A DNA stretch of 64,000 nt from Mucilaginibacter segetis (GTDB lineage Bacteria > Bacteroidota > Bacteroidia > Sphingobacteriales > Sphingobacteriaceae). The notes beneath the pieces are model-generated. The model had not been told where the DNA came from and did not search any database. It worked only from the letters and a program-made list of their open reading frames with translations. Position numbers and translations under genes: made by a program. The DNA lies in contig NZ_JAEHFW010000002.1 in NCBI RefSeq assembly GCF_016522075.1, positions 62,001 through 126,000 on the forward strand. The letters are read 5' to 3'. Below, one piece after another: positions 45,892-54,609 of this stretch; within the stretch, counting starts at the first letter, position 1; the number at the start of each line of letters is the position of its first letter.

Positions 45892-47109
45892 TTATTCGTA
45901 TTTAGACATCATAGCCTGTATCCGCTGCATCCAGGCCTGGTCAACCCCTTCTATTTCGGGCGAACGGTCGTTGCCGGCAAACCCTGAAAAGAAATAATAG
46001 GCGTGTGTGTCTTTATTCCTTGCCGCTTTATTTAATGCGTCGATATTATTTTTGGCGTATGTGAGCCATTTGGCGTCATTATCCTGCTCATATAATCTTA
46101 TCATGCCCTGTGTTCCCCATCCGCACCAGGCAGGATTTACACGGGTTTGTGTGGGGTCGGTATTAAATATATAGCCTTTATATGCTGAATTCCATAATAC
46201 ACTATTCATAGCATTACCCAGCGCCTGCGCTTTTGACAAGTAGCTGGCATCATTAGTGGCTTTACCAAACAGTATGTCAGCTTCAATCATTATAGCGTTA
46301 TCGTAGGTAAATTTTTCGGTGTGTTTAGTTCCCGCACCTGCTCCGTCTATTTTCCATATATACAAACCTGTGGCGCTATCCATCATATTATTGCGCAGCC
46401 AATTGTTAACCATAACTGCCCAGTCACGATAAATAGTTTCTCCGGTTATGGTGTATAAACGGGCAAACAACTGCATAGCCACCCCATTACTTTGGGTAGG
46501 CTTATCAGGTTTAGAAGTATTCCACCAAAAACCACCGCCATAAGTGCTATCCCACAAACCACTGTTTATCAGCCAGTCGGCACATGCTTTGGCTTTATCC
46601 AGGTATGCTTGTTTATCATTACCGGAAGTAATATCATACGCTTCCAGATACACCATACCGGTTAGGCCATTATCGTCAACAAATTTATCGCCCGCCGCAC
46701 CGGTACCGTCAAGGTTAACCGATGCAAAATATCCACCCCGCAAGTCGGCCTTATCCCAAAAGTTTTCCATAAAGGCAAAGGTTTTATTCATATAAGGCAA
46801 GGCGGATGCATCACCGGCTGATACCAATGCTGCATCGGCATATATTTGACTTACATTATACCATTCATAACAATTGTTTGAATGCGTGGTAGTATTAGCG
46901 CGGTAGCTAAAACTGGAGGTAAGAAAATTATTAGTTATAAAACTGCGCGTTTCTTTTGCCAGTGTTAAATATGATGTGGTAGTTACCGGTGTATCTGTTG
47001 GCGGTTTACTACCGCCGCCACCGGGCGTTGGTTGTACCGTTTTATCTTTACTGCACGATGATAACGCTACAATAGTAACCGTTACCAACCCAAATAATAC
47101 TTTTTTCAT
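45892..47109 (-). CDS. GH76 endo-alpha-1,6-mannanase, lipoprotein (paralogue 2)
   Basis: A 405-residue GH76 lipoprotein (VTIVALSSCSKD, Cys19), with a Gly/Pro-rich linker (TPGGGGSKPPTDTP) before the catalytic domain. Catalytic pair Asp145-Asp146 in 'KFVDDNGLTGMVYLEAYD'. It is the close paralogue of the enzyme at 42.2-43.4 kb. I start at ATG 47109 (MKKVLFGLVT) rather than 47139, because the inner start gives a proper lipoprotein signal. An inverted repeat lies in the leader between this gene and the SusE gene. Confidence 0.92.
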   Translation of the reverse strand: MKKVLFGLVTVTIVALSSCSKDKTVQPTPGGGGSKPPTDTPVTTTSYLTLAKETRSFITNNFLTSSFSYRANTTTHSNNCYEWYNVSQIYADAALVSAGDASALPYMNKTFAFMENFWDKADLRGGYFASVNLDGTGAAGDKFVDDNGLTGMVYLEAYDITSGNDKQAYLDKAKACADWLINSGLWDSTYGGGFWWNTSKPDKPTQSNGVAMQLFARLYTITGETIYRDWAVMVNNWLRNNMMDSATGLYIWKIDGAGAGTKHTEKFTYDNAIMIEADILFGKATNDASYLSKAQALGNAMNSVLWNSAYKGYIFNTDPTQTRVNPAWCGWGTQGMIRLYEQDNDAKWLTYAKNNIDALNKAARNKDTHAYYFFSGFAGNDRSPEIEGVDQAWMQRIQAMMSKYE

Positions 47110-47126
47110 GATGATAGAATTTAATA

Positions 47127-47154
47127 GCACCTGCAGCAAAAAAACCGCAGGTGC
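47127..47154 (-). promoter_or_regulatory. Intercistronic hairpin between SusE and GH76
   Basis: GCACCTGC at 47127-47134 is the exact complement of GCAGGTGC at 47147-47154, around a 12-base loop rich in T (minus strand). It lies in the 63-base gap between the SusE stop and the GH76 start. No T-run follows the stem, so it may act in RNA processing, partial termination or stability, setting lower enzyme than transporter levels. Confidence 0.5.
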
Positions 47155-47172
47155 GTAAATGTTTGTAACGGC

Positions 47173-48291
47173 TTATAGTACCGTTACCTTATGCGTATAA
47201 GCGTCAGGGGTAAACATTACATCAACCTTAACATGTTTTCCATCAGCAGACGGATCAAACTTGTAGGTGTTATCCCACTGCGCATTAGTTACCGGCACTA
47301 AATAAAAGTAAGAGGCAGGTTGGCCTGCAGGCGCAACGTTATTAGCATTAGAACTACCCATATACTCCATACCTGCTGCAGTATGCAATATGAATTTATA
47401 ACGCTCATCGCGGCCCCATGAGAACTGGTAAAACTCAACCGGTACATTAGCAGCTTCAAAAGTACCGTTCGACGTATAATTAAGCGTACCTATCTCTGTA
47501 TTATATGCAGACATATACAGGCCGATCGATTGTATTTCGAGCGATTTTGCAGTTGCAGATGTAAAGTCGAAATTTAAGCGATAAGCCTTTTGCGAACCGC
47601 TAACCGTAATTGGTGTGCTGCCTTCTTTAATTACGCCGTTTTCAACATAATACTGTTTTCCGCCATCGCCGGGCTTGTCTGTAAGCAAATAGTCACCAGC
47701 CTTTAAAGAGGTATAAATCTCAAATACACCATCTTCTATCTTTTTGAGTTTAACAGCTTTGGTAATATCCGTACCACCTTCAGTTGCCGAACCGGTCAAA
47801 TAAAGTTCGGCCGGGTTTTCAGCAAAACCTGCAGGGCGATCTACCTGTAATGTTCTGGATACCGTACCCACTTTATTATTAGTTCCCTTTGATGCTATAA
47901 CTGTCCACTTCAACTTTCCGGTACTTAAGGACTGGATACCGGCCATGCTGGCTATCTTATTAAGTTGCTTATGAGTTATGGTGATCTGAGCGTCCACACC
48001 ACCACCATCAGATACGGTTTTGTAAACCGGGTTACTAAAATCACCCCCTTCTTTATCAAAAGCAATTTCATATAGTATCAGGGTGCCATTTTCTGAAGTA
48101 GCAGGCTCCCATTTAAATAACACCGATGCCTGACTTGTCGGGTCTAATGCTATATCCTCATTATCATTAGGCGATGCTAATGTACCTACCGGGGTCAAAC
48201 TTAAGTCTAACGGCCGACTATCCTTTTTACAGGAGGTGATTGAAATAATGGCAAGCAGCATTATACCGCCCAATCTCATTAAATTTTTCAT
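47173..48291 (-). CDS. SusE/SusF-like outer-membrane glycan-binding lipoprotein
   Basis: A 372-residue lipoprotein (LLAIISITSCKKDSRP, lipobox Cys20). The N-terminal SusE-type immunoglobulin-like domain is seen in 'SLTPVGTLASPNDNEDIALDP' and 'LFKWEPATSENGTLILYEIAFD', and the C-terminal half has repeated beta-sandwich segments ('AELYLTGSATEGG', 'GDYLLTDKPG') as in SusE/SusF starch-binding modules. It follows SusD after 22 bases and probably presents mannan fragments at the cell surface. Confidence 0.82.
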   Translation of the reverse strand: MKNLMRLGGIMLLAIISITSCKKDSRPLDLSLTPVGTLASPNDNEDIALDPTSQASVLFKWEPATSENGTLILYEIAFDKEGGDFSNPVYKTVSDGGGVDAQITITHKQLNKIASMAGIQSLSTGKLKWTVIASKGTNNKVGTVSRTLQVDRPAGFAENPAELYLTGSATEGGTDITKAVKLKKIEDGVFEIYTSLKAGDYLLTDKPGDGGKQYYVENGVIKEGSTPITVSGSQKAYRLNFDFTSATAKSLEIQSIGLYMSAYNTEIGTLNYTSNGTFEAANVPVEFYQFSWGRDERYKFILHTAAGMEYMGSSNANNVAPAGQPASYFYLVPVTNAQWDNTYKFDPSADGKHVKVDVMFTPDAYTHKVTVL

Positions 48292-48313
48292 ATCGTTTAA
48301 ATTTTTAAAATTC

Positions 48314-49945
48314 TTAATTATTGTAACCGGGATTTTGGGTAAGGTTGCTGTTCAACTGAATATCGTGTGCCGGTATAGCCCACAAATAATCTCTTTGCGG
48401 ATTGAACTTCCTTAATTGTACACGTATATATCCGTTATCGGTGTTTTGATCTGATGAGAACTTAGCGCCGTGTGCATATCCGTTCATCACATTTTCAGCT
48501 ATTTTCCAACGGCGGATATCATCTGTCCGCAAGCCCTCTAAAGCAAATTCCACCCTTCTTTCGCGTCTGATGATATTGGTCATATCAGCAGGACCCGGAT
48601 AGTTTAACGCACTGGCTTGGGTAAAACCGGCTCTTGCGCGAAGTGCTCCAATGGTTTTATTCCACACGCTGGCATCCATCTGGCCAAGGCTTTGTTTAGC
48701 TTCGGCATAATCAAGCAAGATCTCTGCATATCTGAACAGGTGCAGATTATTACCCGATACAAAGTTTGCCTGTGCACTTGGGTCGAAATATTTTCTCCAA
48801 TAGTAACCAGTTGCCGATGCAGCCTGTGATCCTGCGCTATACTCGTCCAATCCGGGTTGTACGGGATCGGAACCTGGCTTAATATATATTGTTTTGGTAG
48901 TATTATCCGGTTTAACCCATTGGTATCCGTCATAAACTACTGTGGCAGTTAAACGCGGATCGCGGTTGGCATAAGGGTTGCTTTCCGAAAAGCCTGATCC
49001 TGCCTCGTTAATACCTTTACCATTCAACATAATATAATCATTAACAAGCTCCTGTGTAGGCGCAAGGCTGCTCACACGGCCACCAACAGTACGTGGGGCA
49101 AAATCCCAAAAGTCCTGCCAGGTGCGTATGGTTGGCACGTATTGTAACGACAGGATAATTTCGTCGCTGTTCTTATTAACATTAGGATCGCTGAACAAGG
49201 CACTATAGCTCGGAGCCAAAGAGTAAGTTCCGTAAGTGGCCTGGTCGTTCATTAATTTTTCACAAACGGTTACCACATCTGCCATGCGGTCGCCCTGGTA
49301 CAATAATACCCTTGCCTCTAAAGCTAAGGCCGCACCTTTAGTTATACGTCCGTTTTCGGAAGCCGGCAATTCATTTTTTGAGGGAAGATCAGCGATGGAT
49401 GCATCCAGTTCATCAAGTATAAACTTAACTACATCAGCCTTAGGCGAACGCGGTATTACCTGTGCTTCTTCAGGCGTGCCGTTATGATCCATAATAGGAA
49501 CATCGCCGTACCATTTGGTTAAATTAAAATGCTGAAAAGCGCGTATAAAACGAGTTTCGGCTTTTAAGCGGGCAATGGTTGCAGCAGGTAACGTTGTGTT
49601 TTGGTCAACATTATCCAAAAATATATTACATGATTTTATGGACGAATAGTAAAACGCCCAGTCATTCTGAAACTTAGCCGTAAGCGAGGTGGCATTACCA
49701 CTGGCTATCAGGTTAAGGTCGCCGCTTGGGGAGTAGGCATTATCAGATAATGCTTCGGCATTAAAATATAACCCGCTGTTATAAATTAAGCTGTAATTAT
49801 TGTACAAAGCGCTGTACACGTTCTCATCAACCTTCCAAAAGGTAAGGTCTGAGAATTTATCTGTTGGCGCAATATCGAGTTTTTTACAACCCGATACGAT
49901 TATAATCGCAACAGATACGATCAAAAGCTTTTTTAAAAATTTCAT
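48314..49945 (-). CDS. RagB/SusD family glycan-binding lipoprotein of the mannan locus
   Basis: A 543-residue SusD-like lipoprotein (VAIIIVSGCKKLD, Cys20). Family landmarks are 'RLKAETRFIRAFQHFNLTKWYGDVPI', 'ALALEARVLLYQGD', 'LFRYAEILLDYAEAKQSLGQ' and 'RRERRVEFALEGLRTDDIRRW'. It caps the SusC pore encoded 26 bases upstream and should bind manno-oligosaccharides, given the GH76/GH92 enzymes in the operon. Confidence 0.94.
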   Translation of the reverse strand: MKFLKKLLIVSVAIIIVSGCKKLDIAPTDKFSDLTFWKVDENVYSALYNNYSLIYNSGLYFNAEALSDNAYSPSGDLNLIASGNATSLTAKFQNDWAFYYSSIKSCNIFLDNVDQNTTLPAATIARLKAETRFIRAFQHFNLTKWYGDVPIMDHNGTPEEAQVIPRSPKADVVKFILDELDASIADLPSKNELPASENGRITKGAALALEARVLLYQGDRMADVVTVCEKLMNDQATYGTYSLAPSYSALFSDPNVNKNSDEIILSLQYVPTIRTWQDFWDFAPRTVGGRVSSLAPTQELVNDYIMLNGKGINEAGSGFSESNPYANRDPRLTATVVYDGYQWVKPDNTTKTIYIKPGSDPVQPGLDEYSAGSQAASATGYYWRKYFDPSAQANFVSGNNLHLFRYAEILLDYAEAKQSLGQMDASVWNKTIGALRARAGFTQASALNYPGPADMTNIIRRERRVEFALEGLRTDDIRRWKIAENVMNGYAHGAKFSSDQNTDNGYIRVQLRKFNPQRDYLWAIPAHDIQLNSNLTQNPGYNN

Positions 49946-49971
49946 TTTTATATGTTTTAAATATGATCTGT

Positions 49972-52900
49972 TTAGAATGTTACATCAAGTCCTAACCCGT
50001 AAAATACAGGTAGCGGATACTGCCTTGCACTGTTTGAGGCAGATGTCGGATTTAGGTTATTACCAAACTCGGTTGTTTCAGGGTCAATAAAGTTTAATTT
50101 GCTTATAGTGGCTAAATTTTGGCCTATAATTGATAACCTCAATTTTTCGATACCTAATTTTTGGGTGATATTTCTCCCGAAGTTATAGCCGATGTTAACA
50201 TTTTTCAACCTTGCGTAAGCCGCATTATACTTATACAGGTCTGAACCGGTGCGCCAGTTGTTGGTATTAGATGGCGAACCGATATTAGCCAATATCGGAT
50301 ATCGTGCATCCGGATTGGTAGGTGACCAAATATCAGTTTGATGTTCATATACAGTTGCCCCGTAACCATAATGGAAAGGCTCAACAAGTTCACCGCGAAG
50401 AAATGCATCACGCTTGCCCACACCTTGTATAAATACCGACATATCAAACCCTTTGTAAGCTATACGGTATGTAAAACCAAAAGTGTAGCGGGGGAAAGGA
50501 TTACCTAATATGGTTTTATCTTTCTCGTCAATTATGCCATCGCCGTTCAGATCTTTAAATTTAAGATCGCCTGGCTGTACGGTATTCCCGGCAATTTTAG
50601 GGGAATTTGCTATATCCTGCTGATCCTGGAAAAAGCCATTTGTTTCATATCCGTAATATTGTGTTACGGGCTCGCCTACTCTGCGTATAAGCTGGAACAC
50701 ATCCTGGTTATAAATTTGCTCCCTGGTATCACCGGTCAACTTCAACAATTTATTTTGATTGTCGGCAACGTTCACACTAAAGCTTTGGGTAACATTTTTA
50801 CCTCGCAAATTATAGGTTAATGATGCTTCCCATCCTGTAGCACGTACTTTAGCCACATTAAAATCAGGAGATGCTGCGCCAAATATTAAAGGCACATCCT
50901 GTCTTGGCTGCAATATATCACTGGTTGTTTTTCTGAAATATTCAAACGTAGCGGTTAGTTTATCATTAAATAATCCCGCATCAAAACCTAAGTTTAAACT
51001 TGCAGCACGCTCCCAGGTAAGATCATGATTTGACAGTAATGTTCCTGCACCACCTACCGGTATATTATTGAAACCATAGGCGCTGGCATAATTAAAGTAA
51101 GTAGTTTGATATTGGTAGTTATTTACGTTTTGGTTACCTACCACACCATATGATGCTCTTAATTTAAAAGTGCTTACCGTATTGCGAATGTTTTGCATAA
51201 ACGGTTCTTCACTAACTATCCAGCCTGCACTTACTGACGGGAAAAAACTCGCCCTGTTACCTGCCGCGAATTTTGATGAAGCATCATCACGGAAAAGTGC
51301 TTCTAATAAATAACGGTTTTTGTAGGTGTAATTTACCCTGCCAAATAACGAAAGCAAACTGTTTGAATTGATGCCTATACTGTTATTTGAATTGATAGGA
51401 TCAACTATTGTTCCGGTGGTAGGTGTTCCTAACAGCGGATCGGTTAACGTTTTTTGTAACTGGAAACCACGCTGCGAATAATTTTCGCTTGATGCACCTA
51501 ACTGAATTTTAAATTCGTGATCGGATATTTTTTTGGCGTATTCGGCATAAACCTTTGTATTCAGCAATAAGGATTTACTGTTGCCATCTAATACGGTAAG
51601 GTCATTACCATAAACACCGGCCGGCAAATAATCTACCTGTGTTCTTCTGAAAAAGGTGCCATTATTCTGAATAGTTCCGCCAAATTCTCCGGTTAATTTT
51701 AAGTCTTTGGTGATACTTAATTGTCCGTTAAACGCGCCAAATATCTCATCATTATCGGCCTGGTTATAACCACCTTTTTCAAGTACGCCGTACTCATTAT
51801 ACTGTGATGCTACCGGATTGGTAAGATAGTTTCCATCAGCATCCTGCCAGTTATAATTATGCGGCACACGGTTAGCATCTGCAAAAATGTTGTTATCGCC
51901 TACGCTGTTTGTTTTATTGCGCGTTTTGGTATAATTAAGAATAATATTGGTTCTTAATTTGCCTATTACAGATGTCTGGTTTAACCTCAGGTTATACTTT
52001 TGATAACCAAAATCGGCACCCGAACCGCCGTTACCTATTAAATTACTACCCTGGTTTTGGTAACCGGCAGATATATAATAAGAACTGTTTTCGCCACCGC
52101 CTGTAATACTCACATTATGAGATTGCTGCGGAGCCTGCTTCAGCAGGTGTTCTACATCCCACGTACCTGTACCCTGATCGGCGATATCCTGTATCTGCTC
52201 GGGGGTATAGGCAGGCGGCAAACCTGAATTAACCAACGACTGATTTTTATAAAACGCATTCTGGGCGGCATCTACCTTGTGTACCAATACCCTTGCATCC
52301 TGCAAGCCAAAGCTACCGGAATATGATATACTTTGTTTTGAATTGAATTTACCGGCCTTAGTGGTCACCAAAATTACGCCATTGGCAGCACGTGAACCAT
52401 AAATAGCCGCGGAACCTGCGTCTTTTAATATAGATACGCTTTCGATATCATTAGGGTTAAGCGTATTTAAGTTCCCTCCAACTATACCGTCAATAACTAC
52501 CAGCGGGCTATTATCTCCCAGTGTACCTACACCGCGTATGTTAACGGTAACATCACTACCAGGATCTAAGGTACTTTGCTGAATAATTAAGTTAGGTGAT
52601 TCGCCTTGCAAGGCCTGAAAAGTATTTAATACGGGCTTGTTCTCTATATCCTTTGAGCCGATAGTAGCTACAGCACCGGTAAGGTTGATTCTTTTTTGTG
52701 TACCGTAACCTACAACTACAACTTCATTCAGCTTATTATCTTCAGGTTTTAAGCTGATGTTTATTTCAGATTTACCTGCAATAGCAACTTCCTGAGTTGC
52801 AAAACCGATGAATGAGAATGTAAGGCTTTTATTTGCATATGCATCAGGTATGTTTAATTTATAAATACCATTAACATCGGTTACTGTACCTATGGTAGTT

Positions 52901-53127
52901 CCCGCGATACTAACATTTACGCCCGGTAATGGCTGGTTGGTATCATCAACCACTTTACCGCTAACGGTGATATCAAATGCATGTTTTACATACCGGTTAT
53001 TAGCGGCTACCGCCTTTGCCTGTGTAAATCCGCAAGGCAACACAGCAAAGCCAAGCAGCCCGGCTACCAGCGATCTGTTATAAAGTCGCTTTAGTTTTTT
53101 TAATTTGTGTAATAATTTTAATCTCAT
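49972..53127 (-). CDS. SusC/RagA family TonB-linked outer-membrane receptor of the mannan locus
   Basis: A 1051-residue SusC-type transporter. After the signal segment it has the regulatory-like domain 'VSGKVVDDTNQPLPGVNVSIAG', the TonB-box region 'LNEVVVVGYGTQKRINLTGAV', plug motifs 'LQGESPNLII' and 'DAGSAAIYGSRAANGVILVTTKAG', and a barrel ending in Phe (GLGLDVTF). It imports mannan oligosaccharides with its SusD partner. It lies 49 bases downstream of the sugar porter gene, so the operon may continue from manA through to the last GH76. Confidence 0.95.
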   Translation of the reverse strand: MRLKLLHKLKKLKRLYNRSLVAGLLGFAVLPCGFTQAKAVAANNRYVKHAFDITVSGKVVDDTNQPLPGVNVSIAGTTIGTVTDVNGIYKLNIPDAYANKSLTFSFIGFATQEVAIAGKSEINISLKPEDNKLNEVVVVGYGTQKRINLTGAVATIGSKDIENKPVLNTFQALQGESPNLIIQQSTLDPGSDVTVNIRGVGTLGDNSPLVVIDGIVGGNLNTLNPNDIESVSILKDAGSAAIYGSRAANGVILVTTKAGKFNSKQSISYSGSFGLQDARVLVHKVDAAQNAFYKNQSLVNSGLPPAYTPEQIQDIADQGTGTWDVEHLLKQAPQQSHNVSITGGGENSSYYISAGYQNQGSNLIGNGGSGADFGYQKYNLRLNQTSVIGKLRTNIILNYTKTRNKTNSVGDNNIFADANRVPHNYNWQDADGNYLTNPVASQYNEYGVLEKGGYNQADNDEIFGAFNGQLSITKDLKLTGEFGGTIQNNGTFFRRTQVDYLPAGVYGNDLTVLDGNSKSLLLNTKVYAEYAKKISDHEFKIQLGASSENYSQRGFQLQKTLTDPLLGTPTTGTIVDPINSNNSIGINSNSLLSLFGRVNYTYKNRYLLEALFRDDASSKFAAGNRASFFPSVSAGWIVSEEPFMQNIRNTVSTFKLRASYGVVGNQNVNNYQYQTTYFNYASAYGFNNIPVGGAGTLLSNHDLTWERAASLNLGFDAGLFNDKLTATFEYFRKTTSDILQPRQDVPLIFGAASPDFNVAKVRATGWEASLTYNLRGKNVTQSFSVNVADNQNKLLKLTGDTREQIYNQDVFQLIRRVGEPVTQYYGYETNGFFQDQQDIANSPKIAGNTVQPGDLKFKDLNGDGIIDEKDKTILGNPFPRYTFGFTYRIAYKGFDMSVFIQGVGKRDAFLRGELVEPFHYGYGATVYEHQTDIWSPTNPDARYPILANIGSPSNTNNWRTGSDLYKYNAAYARLKNVNIGYNFGRNITQKLGIEKLRLSIIGQNLATISKLNFIDPETTEFGNNLNPTSASNSARQYPLPVFYGLGLDVTF

Positions 53128-53176
53128 AACGGTGGTGTTTTATTGGTTATATATTGTTATTGGGTATAATTGCTTT

Positions 53177-54604
53177 TTATAATTCAGTTTTATACTTTGC
53201 TTTATAGGTCTCTTTCCAGTAGTTCTCAATGTTCTCCAGTGAACGGCCTTTGGTTTCGGGTATAAGTTTCCAGGTTATCCACAGGGCGGGCGAACAGCAA
53301 ATGGCAAAAATCCAGAACGTCCAGGACGAGCCCAGGCCTTCCAGCATTACCGGCGTTAACTGCCCAACTAAAAAGTTGCCTACCCATAATGATAATGTTG
53401 CCAGCGCCATAGCCTTTCCTCTGATGGCATTAGGGAATATTTCGCCTACAACAACCCAGCAAACCGGACCAAAAGAGAAAGCGAAGCAGGAAATAAACGC
53501 CAGGATGAAAATAAGTATCCACGGGCCCGAGGTTATGCCCAGCGCAAATAATGCACCTATAATTACAAGCGATACTACGGCGCCGCCAACCCCGGCAAAA
53601 AGCAAAGGTTTACGTCCCCATTTATCAACAGTAAAAATGGCCACGAACGTAAAAATTACGTTCACCAACCCAATGGTCACCTGCCCGCCGAGCGCATTAT
53701 TTAAAGTAAAACCTGCCTGCTCCAAAATTCTGGGGCCGTAATAGATCACCGCGTTTATACCGCAAACCTGCGACAGAAAAGGCAATAACATACCTATCCA
53801 AAGCGCTTTGCGGTATACAGGTTTAAACAACTCTTTCAGCGAAGTATCATCTTTATCCTCCTGTTCTTTAAATGCCCGTATTTCGTTAGCGGCTGCTTTC
53901 GCGCCGTCAATTTTGGTTAAAACAATTGCAGCGCGCCGCTCATCCCCTTTCAGGAGCAACCATCGTGGTGATTCCGGTACCATAAATAGCGATACCAGGA
54001 AAATAGCGGCAGGTACTGCGCCTAATCCCAGCATGGCCCGCCAAACCTCGGCCGAAAAAATAGTATGCATACTGCCGCTCCCCTGAACGTCGGCTGCGTG
54101 ATTGGCCAGATAAGCATTTGAAAAATAGGCCAGTACAATACCAATTGTCAATGCCAGTTGATAAAGCGATACCATCATGCCGCGATAACGCGATGGCGAA
54201 AACTCAGATATATATAAGGGCGATACCATAGAGGCCACCCCGATACCCAGCCCTCCGATAAGGCGGAATATGATAAGTGTGGTAAACGAATCAGACAGCA
54301 TACAGCCCAGCGCCGATGCCAGAAATAACACGGCCGAAATAATAAGTACTATTTTACGGCCATACTTATCGCTTAACTTACCCGAAAAGCTCACGCCGAT
54401 TATACATCCCAGTAATGCGCAGCTCACAAACCAGCCTTCGCTTACAGCGCTAAGATTAAAATCATTTTTTACCAGGCTAACCGTACCCGAAATAACAGCG
54501 GTATCAAACCCGAATAAAAAGCCACCGAGTGCAGCCACCAGGCATACCAGGTACAGGTAGGTGCTGCTCTTCTTAGCTTCTGTGTTGTTTATGGTATTTG
54601 TCAT
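53177..54604 (-). CDS. MFS sugar porter (XylE/GLUT type)
   Basis: A 475-residue twelve-helix transporter of the sugar porter family. The signatures are 'DKYGRKIVLIISA', 'RLIGGLGIGVASMVSPLYISEFSP', 'VPESPRWLLLKG' at the start of the central loop, 'DKWGRKPLL' and the C-terminal 'IPETKGRSLE'. It moves hexoses across the inner membrane by proton symport; in this locus mannose is the likely cargo, which is inference. It starts five bases after the manA stop. Confidence 0.92.
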   Translation of the reverse strand: MTNTINNTEAKKSSTYLYLVCLVAALGGFLFGFDTAVISGTVSLVKNDFNLSAVSEGWFVSCALLGCIIGVSFSGKLSDKYGRKIVLIISAVLFLASALGCMLSDSFTTLIIFRLIGGLGIGVASMVSPLYISEFSPSRYRGMMVSLYQLALTIGIVLAYFSNAYLANHAADVQGSGSMHTIFSAEVWRAMLGLGAVPAAIFLVSLFMVPESPRWLLLKGDERRAAIVLTKIDGAKAAANEIRAFKEQEDKDDTSLKELFKPVYRKALWIGMLLPFLSQVCGINAVIYYGPRILEQAGFTLNNALGGQVTIGLVNVIFTFVAIFTVDKWGRKPLLFAGVGGAVVSLVIIGALFALGITSGPWILIFILAFISCFAFSFGPVCWVVVGEIFPNAIRGKAMALATLSLWVGNFLVGQLTPVMLEGLGSSWTFWIFAICCSPALWITWKLIPETKGRSLENIENYWKETYKAKYKTEL

Positions 54605-54609
54605 TGCTG

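Noticed and set aside
53229-53741. 170-residue plus-strand frame opposite the sugar porter
   Set aside because: Mirror of hydrophobic transporter helices, with no independent evidence.
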